NCBI GenBank assembly: GCA_024637035.1
Contig: JAGXFW010000023.1
Span: 62,001 to 126,000, forward strand
Length of the DNA stretch: 64,000 bases
Origin: Actinomycetes bacterium
GTDB taxonomy: Bacteria; Actinomycetota; Thermoleophilia; RBG-16-64-13
Direction: 5' to 3'
The translations under genes were made by a program, and so were the position numbers. Of the stretch, positions 12,334-29,480 are shown piece after piece (the first letter of the stretch is position 1; every line of letters starts with the position of its first letter). The notes below the pieces were generated by a model that saw nothing but the letters and a program-made list of their open reading frames with translations, was not told where the DNA came from and ran no database searches.

Positions 12334-12705
12334 CTACTTAGGCGCCTTGACGCCGTACTTGGAGCGGCTCTGCTTACGACTAGCCACGCCAGCGGTGTCG
12401 AGGGCCGCACGGATTACCTTGTAACGTACACCCGGAAGGTCTTTCACTCGGCCACCCCGGATGAGCACCACGGAGTGCTCCTGAAGGTTGTGTCCGATAC
12501 CGGGGATGTAGGCTGTGACCTCCATCCCATTGGTGAGGCGGACGCGGGCCACCTTCCTCAGGGCCGAGTTCGGCTTCTTCGGAGTGGTGGTGTACACGCG
12601 GGTGCAAACGCCCCGCTTCTGCGGAGCACCCTTGAGGGCGGGGGTCTTGGTCTTCTTGACCAACTCGACCCGGCCCTTCCTTATCAGCTGATTAATCGTC
12701 GGCAC
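12334..12705 (-). CDS. rpsL: 30S ribosomal protein S12
   Basis: [57 protein letters not shown]. Confidence 0.98.
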   Translation of the reverse strand: MPTINQLIRKGRVELVKKTKTPALKGAPQKRGVCTRVYTTTPKKPNSALRKVARVRLTNGMEVTAYIPGIGHNLQEHSVVLIRGGRVKDLPGVRYKVIRAALDTAGVASRKQSRSKYGVKAPK

Positions 12706-12835
12706 GAACGCTCCTCGATCACATACTTGTTATTTCCCGCCGGAATACCGCCCAGACCGGAGGGCACAAGACGTGCCGGAACCAGCCGCGGCGGCGAAGT
12801 ATAGCAAAGGCCCTGGTGACCTACAAGCGACTTCA

Positions 12836-17170
<4,335 letters not shown>

Positions 17171-17179
17171 CAGGGCCTC

Positions 17180-20950
<3,771 letters not shown>

Positions 20951-21037
20951 GCTTGCTCACTCCTCACAACAAATAGGCAGGACGAAATGGCTGAAGACGC
21001 AAACTCGAATGCTATCACGCCATCGCAGGCAAGGACA

Positions 21038-21071
21038 ACCCAGGGGGAGCATCCTTCGACGCTCCCCCTGG
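21038..21071 (-). terminator. Rho-independent-like terminator/attenuator between rplL and rpoB
   Basis: CCCAGGGGGAGC (21038-21049) pairs perfectly with GCTCCCCCTGGG (21060-21071). Confidence 0.75.
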
Positions 21072-21104
21072 GTCCAAGACAGTTCCGCCTGCGCGGAAGA
21101 ATGG

Positions 21105-21473
21105 CTACTTGATCTCGACCACGGCGCCGGCTTCTTCAAGCTGACTCTTGAGCGCTTCGGCCTCGTCCTTGGTGATACCTTCTTTGACCGCGTTCGGTGC
21201 GCCGTCGACCAGGTCCTTCGCTTCCTTCAAGCCAAGGCCCGTGACAGCACGTACTACTTTAATCACCTGGATCTTCTTGTCGCCGGTCGCGGAAAGGATG
21301 ACGTCGAACTCGGTCTGCTCTTCCACTTCCTCGGCTGCGGCCATCGGCGCGGCTGCTGCGGCCATCGGCGCGGCGGCGGTGACGCCGAACTCCTCCTCGA
21401 GCGCTTTGACCACTTCGGCCAGCTCGAGAACGGTCATCTTCTTGATCTCTTCGATCAGCTCCTGCGGGGTCAT
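21105..21473 (-). CDS. rplL: 50S ribosomal protein L7/L12
   Basis: [20 protein letters not shown]...[36 protein letters not shown]. Confidence 0.98.
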   Translation of the reverse strand: MTPQELIEEIKKMTVLELAEVVKALEEEFGVTAAAPMAAAAAPMAAAEEVEEQTEFDVILSATGDKKIQVIKVVRAVTGLGLKEAKDLVDGAPNAVKEGITKDEAEALKSQLEEAGAVVEIK

Positions 21474-21545
21474 CTCTCTCTTACCTCCATACGTTCAGGT
21501 ACCCGGCGGGCCCAGGCCCGCACTGCTTCCTAGGGACGAGCCGGG

Positions 21546-22067
21546 CTACGCCGCGGCCTTCTGCTCTCTCACTTGATCGAGCGCGATCACCAAGCCACGC
21601 ATCGGCCCGGTGAGAACGTTCGCCAAACCATACAGCGGCGCGGCTATTCCTCCGACCACTTTCGCTATGAGCTCTTCGCGGCTCGGCAGGGCTGCCAACC
21701 TCTCGACGTCCGCGCGATCGAGCAGCTGACTCTGCAGGTAGCCACCCTTGACCGTGAGCTTCTTCTTCTCCTTCATGAAGCCGAGCAGAGCTTTCGCCGG
21801 ACCCACGGCATCCTCGCCACAGTAGGCGATGGCGGTGGGACCTTCGAGCAACGCGTCGAGACCCTCGACGCCCGCGTCGGCGGCCGCGATCTTGGCAAGC
21901 GTGTTCTTCACGACCGCGAGTTCGGCTCCGTTGGCTCTGAGCCGGCTGCGCAACTCGGTAGCTTCGCCCACGGAGAGCCCGCGGAAGTCGACCAGATAAT
22001 AGGCATCGGTGGAGCTAAGCTTCGCGGCGATCTCTTGTACCGCGGCGACCTTCTCCGGTCTGGCCAT
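21546..22067 (-). CDS. rplJ: 50S ribosomal protein L10
   Basis: MARPEKVAAVQEIAAKLSSTDAYYLVDFRGLSVGEATELRSRLRANGAELAVVKNTL. Confidence 0.97.
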   Translation of the reverse strand: MARPEKVAAVQEIAAKLSSTDAYYLVDFRGLSVGEATELRSRLRANGAELAVVKNTLAKIAAADAGVEGLDALLEGPTAIAYCGEDAVGPAKALLGFMKEKKKLTVKGGYLQSQLLDRADVERLAALPSREELIAKVVGGIAAPLYGLANVLTGPMRGLVIALDQVREQKAAA

Positions 22068-22084
22068 ACGTCATCCCTCCTTTC

Positions 22085-22124
22085 CCAAAATAGAAAACGT
22101 CCACCCCCGGAACTGAGGTGGACG
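22085..22124 (-). terminator. Attenuator-like hairpin plus U-rich tract in the rplJ 5' UTR (L10-leader region)
   Basis: Minus strand CGTCCACC(...)GGTGGACG followed by TTTTCTATTTT, just upstream of rplJ. Confidence 0.65.
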
Positions 22125-22343
22125 CCTAAGATACTTCGCACGTGTTGTGACGTACGCTATACCACGGTGTGTCCCGCCTCGGCTGGCCGTCCCACTTTTC
22201 GGTCCGATTACCCCGCTCTGACAAGCGGGACCAGCTGTCTCCGGCATACGACGCGGAAGTATATCCCCAGGGGTCCCGCGCCGACAACCCCCGGGCGGCT
22301 CTCGACTTGCCAGAAGTCGCAGCCGACCGTCCTCGACGTGATC

Positions 22344-23102
22344 CTACTCGACGACCTCCGCCGTCTCGTCTGCCGCCGACACCTCGTCGACCACTTCATC
22401 AGCAACAATGATCTTCGTCTTCGTGGTATCCACCGGAACGCCCGGGCCCATAGTGCTCGCAAAGGTGATGCTGCGCAGGTACTTGCCTTTGGCGGCGGCG
22501 GGCTTGGCGCGCACGAGTTCGTCAAGGAACTCGGCGTAGTTCTCCACGAGTTGCCCCTGCTCGAACGACTTCTTGCCGATAATCACGTGCACGACGCCCA
22601 ACTTGTCGGTGCGGTACTCGATCTTGCCGGCCTTCATGTCGGACACCGCCCTGCCCACATCGAACGTGACCGTTCCGGCCTTCGGGTTCGGCATAAGACC
22701 TCGGGGGCCGAGAACTCGACCGAGCTTGCCGACCACGCCCATCATGTCGGGAGTGGCGATAGCGACATCGAACTCGAGGAAGCCCTTCTCCACACGGGTG
22801 GCGAGGTCTTCGGCGCCCACGACATCGGCGCCGGCGGCTTCGGCTTCGGTGGCCTTGTCGCCCTTGGCGAACACCGCGACGCGGACGCTCTTGCCCGTGC
22901 CGTGCGGGAGCATGATGGTGCCGCGCACCTGCTGATCCGCATGACGGGGATTGACGCCGAGTTTCACGTGCACTTCGACCGTCTCGTCAAACGTGGCTGC
23001 CTGCATGCTCTGGATGAGTCGCACTGCCTCACCCACCGTATACACGCGCCCCACTTCGACGGCACGCTTTGCTTCCTTGTAGCGCTTGGACTGCTTACCC
23101 AC
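22344..23102 (-). CDS. rplA: 50S ribosomal protein L1, GTG start
   Basis: [31 protein letters not shown]; start trimmed from the longer ORF. Confidence 0.96.
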   Translation of the reverse strand: MGKQSKRYKEAKRAVEVGRVYTVGEAVRLIQSMQAATFDETVEVHVKLGVNPRHADQQVRGTIMLPHGTGKSVRVAVFAKGDKATEAEAAGADVVGAEDLATRVEKGFLEFDVAIATPDMMGVVGKLGRVLGPRGLMPNPKAGTVTFDVGRAVSDMKAGKIEYRTDKLGVVHVIIGKKSFEQGQLVENYAEFLDELVRAKPAAAKGKYLRSITFASTMGPGVPVDTTKTKIIVADEVVDEVSAADETAEVVE

Positions 23103-23231
23103 TTCGCGTTCCTCCTGTGGTGCATGCGGGTCCGTTCGGGACCCTCCCACTCTCGTGACCCCCGTCCTGCGCTGGGGCCGATATCTGATCCGCTCGACCG
23201 GGCCCCTCGAGGCTTTCCGGCGCGACCGTCA

Positions 23232-23657
23232 CTACCGCTGGACGACGACCCCCATGCTACGCGCGGTGCCGGCCAAGATGTTCATGGCGGCTTCCACGTC
23301 GTTCGCGTTGAGGTCGGGCAGCTTGACTTCGGCGATCTGCCGCAGTTGATCCTGCGTGATGGTGCCCACCTTCTCGCGATTCGGCGAGCCGGAGCCCTTG
23401 GGGACGCCGGCGGCTTGGCGGATGAGCACCGCAGCCGGGGGGGTCTTCAGCAAGAACGTGAACGACCTATCCTCGTAGACGGTGATCTCCACGGGGATGA
23501 TGGTGCCCACCTTGTCCTGCGTCTGAGCGTTGTAGGCCTTGCAGAACTCCATGATGTTGACGCCGTGCTGACCCAGGGCAGGGCCCACAGGAGGCGCCGG
23601 GTTCGCCTGACCCGCGGCGATCTGGAGCTTGATATTCGCTCGAACCTTCTTTGCCAC
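23232..23657 (-). CDS. rplK: 50S ribosomal protein L11
   Basis: [46 protein letters not shown]. Confidence 0.98.
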   Translation of the reverse strand: MAKKVRANIKLQIAAGQANPAPPVGPALGQHGVNIMEFCKAYNAQTQDKVGTIIPVEITVYEDRSFTFLLKTPPAAVLIRQAAGVPKGSGSPNREKVGTITQDQLRQIAEVKLPDLNANDVEAAMNILAGTARSMGVVVQR

Positions 23658-23697
23658 TGTCTCTCTCCGTGTCCTTCTTACGGATCCGCGCGGTGCG

Positions 23698-24222
23698 TCA
23701 GATCCTCTTGACCTGTTCGAAGCCCAACTCGGTCGGCGTATCGCGGCCGAAGATGGACACCATGACCTTGAGTTTGCTCTGCTCCACGTTCACTTCGGCG
23801 ACTTCACCCGTGAAATCAGCCAGAGGCCCGCTGGAGACCTTGACCTGGTCGCCCACCGCGAACTCGGCCTTGGCTTTTGGTTTCTCCACGGTCGAGGTGT
23901 GCAGGATACGATCGACCTCGGCGGCACTCAGTGCGGTGGGTTTGTTCTCCGACCCGACGAAACCGGTGACGCCGGGAGTGTTCTTCACCAGGGACCACGA
24001 GTCATCGGTGAGGACCATCTTCACGAGCACATAGCCCGGGAAGATGCGACGCTCGATTTGGATCTTCTCGCCGCCCTTGGTCTCGACCACCTGCTCGGTG
24101 GGGACCACGATACTCTCGAAGTAGGGCACGAGATCCATGGATTGGATCCGATGCTCCAGGTTCGCGCGAGCTTTGTTCTCGTGCCCTGAATATGTGTTGA
24201 TGACGTACCACTTAGCCAGCAT
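23698..24222 (-). CDS. nusG: Transcription termination/antitermination factor NusG
   Basis: [25 protein letters not shown]...[47 protein letters not shown]. Confidence 0.97.
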   Translation of the reverse strand: MLAKWYVINTYSGHENKARANLEHRIQSMDLVPYFESIVVPTEQVVETKGGEKIQIERRIFPGYVLVKMVLTDDSWSLVKNTPGVTGFVGSENKPTALSAAEVDRILHTSTVEKPKAKAEFAVGDQVKVSSGPLADFTGEVAEVNVEQSKLKVMVSIFGRDTPTELGFEQVKRI

Positions 24223-24267
24223 CGCGGGAATCCAGATCCTTTCGTGGGCGAGGAGCGAGGCGCTCGG

Positions 24268-24594
24268 TCACCCGAGACGTGCCAGTTTCACTAGGGTAGA
24301 CCACACCAGATCAAGAAGCCCGATGTAGGAAGCGGCGATCGCGATCGCCACGAGCACGACCATGGTGGCCTGTATGAGCTCCTGGCGCGGCGGCCATGTG
24401 ACCTTCGTCATCTCGTTGCGCACTTCGCGCAAGAAGCGCCCGGCACTGCGCCCGCCGCCCGCACGCGTCGCGACCTGAGCCGAGGACTTGCTGCCCTTGG
24501 CGGGAACAGCCCGCGCAGAAGCCTTGGCCGGTGTTTTGGCCGACGCCTTGACCGGCGTCTTCGCCGAGGACTTCGGTATTGGTGACCATGCCAT
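24268..24594 (-). CDS. secE: Preprotein translocase subunit SecE
   Basis: FLREVRNEMTKVTWPPRQELIQATMVVLVAIAIAASYIGLLDLVW after a Lys/Ala/Pro-rich N-terminal extension. Confidence 0.93.
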   Translation of the reverse strand: MAWSPIPKSSAKTPVKASAKTPAKASARAVPAKGSKSSAQVATRAGGGRSAGRFLREVRNEMTKVTWPPRQELIQATMVVLVAIAIAASYIGLLDLVWSTLVKLARLG

Positions 24595-24626
24595 CGTGCT
24601 TCGTGTGCCTTTCTTTTGGAGCGGGC

Positions 24627-24702
24627 TGGCAGGGCAGGAGGGATTCGAACCCCCAACATCCGGTTTTGGAGACCGGCGCTCTACCGTTGGAGCTACTGCC
24701 CT
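24627..24702 (-). tRNA. tRNA-Trp(CCA), CCA end encoded
   Basis: AGGGCAGTAGCTCCAACGGTAGAGCGCCGGTCTCCAAAACCGGATGTTGGGGGTTCGAATCCCTCCTGCCCTGCCA cloverleaf. Confidence 0.97.
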
Positions 24703-24756
24703 ACGCTGTTCCTCGGATAGGAGCCTTCACCAGCCCAGCGAAGGACGCCCCTGCCC

Positions 24757-24906
24757 CTACTTCGTTTCCTTGTGAGTGGTGTGCGACCCGCACCACTTGC
24801 AGTACTTCTGGAACTCGATCCGCTCGGGATCGTTCCGCTTGTTCTTCATCGTCGTGTAATTGCGGCGCTTGCATTCCTGGCAAGCCAGCGTGACCCGTAC
24901 GCGCAT
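24757..24906 (-). CDS. rpmG: 50S ribosomal protein L33 (absent from supplied ORF track, 49 aa)
   Basis: Manual translation [49 protein letters not shown] with two CxxC motifs. Confidence 0.96.
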   Translation of the reverse strand: MRVRVTLACQECKRRNYTTMKNKRNDPERIEFQKYCKWCGSHTTHKETK

Positions 24907-25012
24907 CGCTTCATACCATCCTAGCTAGAGAGCAATCGTGGATGCTACCACAGCGCATGTTTCAACCCAAGGGCGCGGCCCCACGGTAGGGACACGCCCT
25001 TGGGCGAAGAAT

Positions 25013-25089
25013 TGGTAGCGGCGCAGGGACTCGAACCCCGGACTCGCGGATTATGATTCCGCTGCTCTGACCAACTGAGCTACGCCGCC
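25013..25089 (-). tRNA. tRNA-Met(CAT), elongator-like, CCA encoded
   Basis: GGCGGCGTAGCTCAGTTGGTCAGAGCAGCGGAATCATAATCCGCGAGTCCGGGGTTCGAGTCCCTGCGCCGCTACCA. Confidence 0.95.
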
Positions 25090-25105
25090 GTACTCCACAT
25101 GCTGA

Positions 25106-25181
25106 TGGAGCCTCCAATCGGATTCGAACCGATGACCCCTTCCTTACCATGGAAGTGCTCTGCCAGCTGAGCTATGGAGGC
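25106..25181 (-). tRNA. tRNA-Thr(GGT), CCA encoded
   Basis: GCCTCCATAGCTCAGCTGGCAGAGCACTTCCATGGTAAGGAAGGGGTCATCGGTTCGAATCCGATTGGAGGCTCCA. Confidence 0.97.
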
Positions 25182-25230
25182 CCTAGGACCGCGAGCGCCA
25201 AGCGCTCCTCTCGCCTCAGGACATGGTGGG

Positions 25231-25315
<85 letters not shown>

Positions 25316-25425
25316 ACGGCCTATCGGCCCTGAAGCGAACCCGGATGATACCCGAGGGGTCAGGCCATTTCAAGCAAACGGGAGCCACCCGGGGAGGCGC
25401 GCAGGACCGCCCCGGGCCGGGCACG

Positions 25426-25457
25426 AAAAAGGGCCCCGCTGTCGGACGCGGGGCCCC
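25426..25457 (-). terminator. Rho-independent terminator downstream of the small secreted protein gene
   Basis: Minus strand GGGGCCCCGCGTCCGACAGCGGGGCCCTTTTT. Confidence 0.85.
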
Positions 25458-25517
25458 TTGGGGAGAGAGACCTGCTCGGGCGTCGGCGAGGTCGTCGGCA
25501 ACCCTTCGCGGCTCAGG

Positions 25518-25736
25518 CTACTTCGCGCGCTCCATGCCCATGCAGGCTTCATGCGACATGGTGCAGGTGAAGGGTACGTTGTCGTGACCATTGGTGCCCA
25601 TGGTCTCCATGTGGGCGTTGTGCAGCCCGGAATCGGCTGCGGCGGGCGGCGAGGGGGCCGCGAAGGCAGGAGCAGCCATCAGCAGCAGCGCCAACACCAT
25701 CAGTCCCACTATCAGGATCATCGACCTACGTTTCAT
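25518..25736 (-). CDS. Small secreted Met/His/Cys-rich protein
   Basis: 72 aa: KRR + hydrophobic signal peptide + AFA cleavage-like site, then HNAHMETMGTNGHDNVPFTCTMSHEACMGMERAK. Confidence 0.7.
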   Translation of the reverse strand: MKRRSMILIVGLMVLALLLMAAPAFAAPSPPAAADSGLHNAHMETMGTNGHDNVPFTCTMSHEACMGMERAK

Positions 25737-25824
25737 CCGGACTTCTCCTTGGTTTCGCCGGGATCACCGGCGTGCTTGCGGCCGGTGGGGCCGCGCCTTC
25801 GCGCAGCCGCACTGTCCGACCACT

Positions 25825-25841
25825 CTACTACATCGTGTAGT
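25825..25841. promoter_or_regulatory. Inverted-repeat operator TACTACA-TCG-TGTAGTA
   Basis: Perfect 7-bp dyad about 90 bp upstream of the small secreted protein start codon. Confidence 0.5.
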
Positions 25842-25928
25842 ACAAGCTAGAGCTACCGCCTGGTCTTTACGGAGTCTTTACGGAGGGGCGGCCGACAAGG
25901 AGCTAACCGCGGGGGCCGGAACGACTAC

Positions 25929-26285
25929 TCAGTCCCCGTCCAGGACGGCACGTACTCTGGCTGCGAGCGCGTCCGGAGAGAAGGGCTTCTGGAGGAACCG
26001 CACCCCCTCGCCGAGAACGCCCCGCGAAGCGATCACGTCGGCGGTGTACCCGGACATGAAGAGCGCCTTGATACCCGGCCTTTGTGCTCGTATCCGGCCC
26101 TCGAGTTCTCGTCCGTTCATGCCGGGCATCACGACATCGGTGAGCAGAAGGTGGATCTCGTGGTCGCCTCGGCTCAACTCGAGGGCAGCCTCCGATCCCT
26201 CGGCTTCGAGCACGGTGTACCCGGACCGCTCCAGAACGGTGCGCACCAGACGTCGCACCTGTCCTTCGTCCTCGACGAGCAGCAC
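25929..26285 (-). CDS. Orphan response-regulator receiver domain, likely remnant of a hybrid histidine kinase
   Basis: LLVEDEGQVRRLVRTVLERSGYTVLEA...LLLTDVVMPGMNGRELEGRI...ALFMSGYTADVI...FLQKPFSPDALAARVRAVL; upstream frame VLAQPPKTDLTPTSPGGDETVLLVEDE preceded by TAG. Confidence 0.8.
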   Translation of the reverse strand: MLLVEDEGQVRRLVRTVLERSGYTVLEAEGSEAALELSRGDHEIHLLLTDVVMPGMNGRELEGRIRAQRPGIKALFMSGYTADVIASRGVLGEGVRFLQKPFSPDALAARVRAVLDGD

Positions 26286-26570
26286 CGTCTCGTCGCCGCC
26301 GGGGGAAGTCGGGGTCAGGTCGGTCTTGGGGGGCTGGGCGAGTACCCCTGCATTCTAACAGTGGGCGCAGCGGGGACCTTGCGGGCCGACGCGAAAAGCC
26401 GGAGACTGTTCCCGTATCTCTCCGCACCACAACCGAAGGTATCGGCCGGTGTCGGCGTCTAATCAAGAGACGAGCCAGGACCGCCGGCCGGCCGATCGAC
26501 CGGCCCCAGCAGGCCGACGGGGCTCCAACGGACGGATCGACCCGATCACAGGTGGAAGAGGGGAGAGACG

Positions 26571-27194
26571 ATGGAATTATCCACCATGCGAGCGCCCACG
26601 CGGCAGGCGGTGACGCGCGACCTCATGAATGGCACGAGAGCCCAGCCAACCGACCAGGCAGCGCGGAGGCGCGACGAGTTCACCGGGCTCGTGCACGCCC
26701 ACGACCGCTCGATACGGATGCTGGCCTACCGGCTCCTCGGCGACGGAGACCTGGTCGACGACGCTCTGCAGGAAGCATACCTCCGTGCCTACCGCGCGCT
26801 GCCGTCGTTCCGCGACGAGGCGGCGGCTTCGACCTGGCTCTACCGCATCACCTATAACGTGTGCCTCGACCGCCTGCGCGCCGGCAAGCGAGCGGCGCAG
26901 GGCCTCGGAGTGGTGCGATCGCTCGAGCACTTGGCCGAAGAAGGGGCCGAGCCGGCGACGGACCTCGATCTCGCCGATGTCGTCGCCAAGCACGGCGACC
27001 TGGAGGCGGCTCTGGCCACCCTGCCCGTGGACCAGCGGGCGGCGGTGATGCTGGTGGACGCCATCGGATACGACTACTGGACCGCCGCGAACATCCTGGG
27101 AGTGAAGGAGGGGACGGTCGCTTCGCGACTGAGCACCGCCCGGGCGCAGCTCCGCGGCGCCCTCTCCCCCCAGAGAAGAGGAGACCTGCGATGA
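26571..27194 (+). CDS. RNA polymerase ECF-type sigma factor
   Basis: Sigma-70 region 2 (LGDGDLVDDALQEAYLRAYRALPSFRDEAAASTWLYRITYNVCLD) and region 4 (LPVDQRAAVMLVDAIGYDYWTAANILGVKEGTVASRLSTARAQLR). Confidence 0.92.
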   Translation: MELSTMRAPTRQAVTRDLMNGTRAQPTDQAARRRDEFTGLVHAHDRSIRMLAYRLLGDGDLVDDALQEAYLRAYRALPSFRDEAAASTWLYRITYNVCLDRLRAGKRAAQGLGVVRSLEHLAEEGAEPATDLDLADVVAKHGDLEAALATLPVDQRAAVMLVDAIGYDYWTAANILGVKEGTVASRLSTARAQLRGALSPQRRGDLR

Positions 27195-28645
27195 CCCGCC
27201 GCGACCAACAACTCGGAGATGCACTCAGCCGGCTCGACGTGCCCGAACACCAGGAGGACTTCTTCCTTCGACTCGACCACAAGCTGGACGCCGTCGACGA
27301 CGAAGTGGAGCGAGAGTCCGCATACGGCACGGCGCGCGCCGAAGAAACGTCCGAAGGTCAGGCCGACCGTCCCCAGGCGCGCCGCTCGGGGCCCGAGTCA
27401 CGATCGGCATGGTTCCGGCGGCCCCTCGCTTGGAGTTTCGCCGCCGCGGCCGTGGCGGCGGTCGTGCTGCTGGGGATGATGCTGGCCCCCCGGGAACTGC
27501 TGCCCGACCAGGTGGTCGATAGACTCGGGCCGCAGCCAGCCACCGCGGCCGAGATCAAGGCGAAGGTGCAGGCCACCATGGAGAAGCTCAAGAGCCTGCG
27601 CGGCGTGTTGGTGGTCGTGAGCGCGGACCCCGCCGACCAGGTCCCTAGTGAGATGAGGTGGGAGTTCTTGACCACGTCTCAGGGAGACTTCCGCTACTGG
27701 GGCACGAACACGCTGGCCGACGGCTCCAGCCGGGTGGACGACCTCGCGTTCGACTCGAAGACAGGCGTCGAGCGCAGCCTCTCCACTGAGGCCGGCGAGA
27801 CCTGGGCGGGCGAGCGGGTGGGCGTAGCCCCCTCCGCGCCCGACCAGGGGCCGAGCGAATGGATCCTGCAACGACGACTCGGCTCGGTGGTGCGAGCCCT
27901 TCTGGCCGCGGAAGCCCCCGGGATCACCGAGGTGGTGCACGAGGGGCGCGAAGCCTGGGTACTCGACATCGCCGTGGACCCGAATCGAATCGCATCGTAC
28001 TCGGGTGACCACCTCGAAGTCACCGTGGACCAAGCGACCGGCTTCCCCGTGCGGGTTGTGGAGTCCGTCGATGGGAAGCTGATCCAAGAGATCCGTCTGG
28101 AGCAGCTTGAGATCGACCCGGTCCTGCCGCCCGATGCCTTCACCCTCGAGTTCCCACCCGACGCCGACGTGTATCCCGCGGACGACGGGTTCCGGCGGGT
28201 CGACCTCGAGACCGCCGCCCAGACGGTGGGCTACCAGCCGCCCGTGCCGGGTTGGGTGCCCGAAGGGTTCTCCCTATCCGTCATCTCGGCGGCGGAAGAA
28301 GCCATGTCCACGGGCAAGGAGGGCACGAACCCTGCCGCCGGTGATGTGGTCTCGATCGTCTACCGTCGCGGGTTCGACCAGATCACCGTGACCACCCGGC
28401 CGATAGGAGAGGACCCGACTCTATGGAGCGACCCGCTCGCCGGCGGCGAGGGCTTCGTCGACGAACCCCAAGCCGTCGACCTGAGGGAGGGAGCTCTGAC
28501 CGGTGCCTCCGCCTGGCTTCAGATAGACCCGCGCACGACACCTCACCTGTGGGCGCTGAGCGACCTGCTTGTGGTCACAGTGGCCGGAGACCTGACGAGA
28601 GATGAACTCGTAGCGGTGGCCGAGTCACTCGGGGTCGGCGACTGA
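27191..28645 (+). CDS. Single-pass membrane protein, putative anti-sigma factor with LolA-like extracytoplasmic domain
   Basis: Starts by ATGA overlap with the sigma stop; N-terminal cytoplasmic segment, TM PLAWSFAAAAVAAVVLLGMML, then a LolA/outer-membrane-lipoprotein-sorting-like region. Confidence 0.75.
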   Translation: MTRRDQQLGDALSRLDVPEHQEDFFLRLDHKLDAVDDEVERESAYGTARAEETSEGQADRPQARRSGPESRSAWFRRPLAWSFAAAAVAAVVLLGMMLAPRELLPDQVVDRLGPQPATAAEIKAKVQATMEKLKSLRGVLVVVSADPADQVPSEMRWEFLTTSQGDFRYWGTNTLADGSSRVDDLAFDSKTGVERSLSTEAGETWAGERVGVAPSAPDQGPSEWILQRRLGSVVRALLAAEAPGITEVVHEGREAWVLDIAVDPNRIASYSGDHLEVTVDQATGFPVRVVESVDGKLIQEIRLEQLEIDPVLPPDAFTLEFPPDADVYPADDGFRRVDLETAAQTVGYQPPVPGWVPEGFSLSVISAAEEAMSTGKEGTNPAAGDVVSIVYRRGFDQITVTTRPIGEDPTLWSDPLAGGEGFVDEPQAVDLREGALTGASAWLQIDPRTTPHLWALSDLLVVTVAGDLTRDELVAVAESLGVGD

Positions 28646-28732
28646 ACATGCACGCGAAGCCCGACTGAGCACGCACGTGAGCATTCACACGTGGCCCGAC
28701 TGAGCACGCGTAGTCCGACTGAACACGCACGC
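28638..28732 (+). repeat. Four imperfect copies of CGACTGA(G/A)CA(C/T)GC in the 3' UTR of the anti-sigma-like gene
   Basis: cgactgaacatgcacg / cgactgagcacgcacg / cgactgagcacgcgta / cgactgaacacgcacg. Confidence 0.7.
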
Positions 28733-28750
28733 CGGGCGACGTAGCGCTCG

Positions 28751-28785
28751 GCCCGCCCGACCGCCTCTTCGACGGTCGGGCGGGC
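28751..28785 (+). terminator. Perfect 13-bp stem terminator after the sigma/anti-sigma pair
   Basis: GCCCGCCCGACCG-CCTCTTCGA-CGGTCGGGCGGGC. Confidence 0.8.
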
Positions 28786-28799
28786 ACGTTGCTCCAAAG

Positions 28800-28833
28800 T
28801 TCACCTTGTACTGAACACGGTGAATGCTATACT
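28800..28833 (+). promoter_or_regulatory. Promoter with overlapping palindromic operator for the regulator-RND operon
   Basis: TTCACC...GGTGAA dyad at 28800-28824; -35 TTGTAC (28806-28811), 16-bp spacer, -10 TATACT (28828-28833). Confidence 0.6.
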
Positions 28834-29480
28834 CCCGCGGGCCCCGGAGCATGCCGCGACAGGGCGCCTCCCATCGGAAGGAGTCACCTCTGAACGCGGA
28901 AGGACCATCAGCGCAGCAACTCAACGTGATCGAAGAGTTCGGTCATATCTTCGAGGCCCACGGCATACCACGCATGGCCGGCCGCATCCTGGGCCGTCTG
29001 ATGATGTGCGACCCACCTCACCAGTCCCTCGCCCAACTCGGCGAGCATCTACAGGCCAGCAAGGGCTCCGTCAGCACCATGACGCGGCTGCTGATCCAGA
29101 GGAGCATGGCCGAGCGCATCACGTTCCCCGGCGACCGCCAGGACTACGTGCGGGTGCGCTCGGGGTCCGCAGGTGAGCTCTTCCGCGACCTCGCGCGCCA
29201 CGCCGAGCTGCAGTCCCGGCTCCTCGAACGCGCGCTCGAGGTGGTCGACAGCACTTCGGAGGGGGGCGACGCGCGAGTCCGCGAAGCCCTCGACTTCTTC
29301 TGCTTCATGCGTGAGGAAGTGCCCACCCTGCTCGAACGCTGGGAGGCCCGCGACTCGACCCGCCACTCGGCAACCGCGCACCCGTCGGAAGCCACCGCTT
29401 CCCATCATCCCTTGCCCACCGGAGCGAACACAGACGCCCCCGCTCCCCCCATATCGACCGAACCGAAAGAGGATCGATGA
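28824..29480 (+). CDS. MarR/GbsR-type HTH transcriptional regulator (true start probably downstream, at or after 28851)
   Basis: QQLNVIEEFGHIFEAHGIPRMAGRILGRLMMCDPPHQSLAQLGEHLQASKGSVSTMTRLLIQRSMAER winged-helix pattern. Confidence 0.85.
   Translation: MLYSRGPRSMPRQGASHRKESPLNAEGPSAQQLNVIEEFGHIFEAHGIPRMAGRILGRLMMCDPPHQSLAQLGEHLQASKGSVSTMTRLLIQRSMAERITFPGDRQDYVRVRSGSAGELFRDLARHAELQSRLLERALEVVDSTSEGGDARVREALDFFCFMREEVPTLLERWEARDSTRHSATAHPSEATASHHPLPTGANTDAPAPPISTEPKEDR

Noticed and set aside
21573-23711. 712-aa plus-strand ORF across rplJ/rplA/rplK
   Set aside because: Lies antisense to three unambiguous ribosomal protein genes; high-GC antisense artefact.
28543-28797. 84-aa minus-strand ORF rich in CSVGLRV repeats
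   Set aside because: Generated by the CGACTGARCAYGC repeat and terminator; no coding support.
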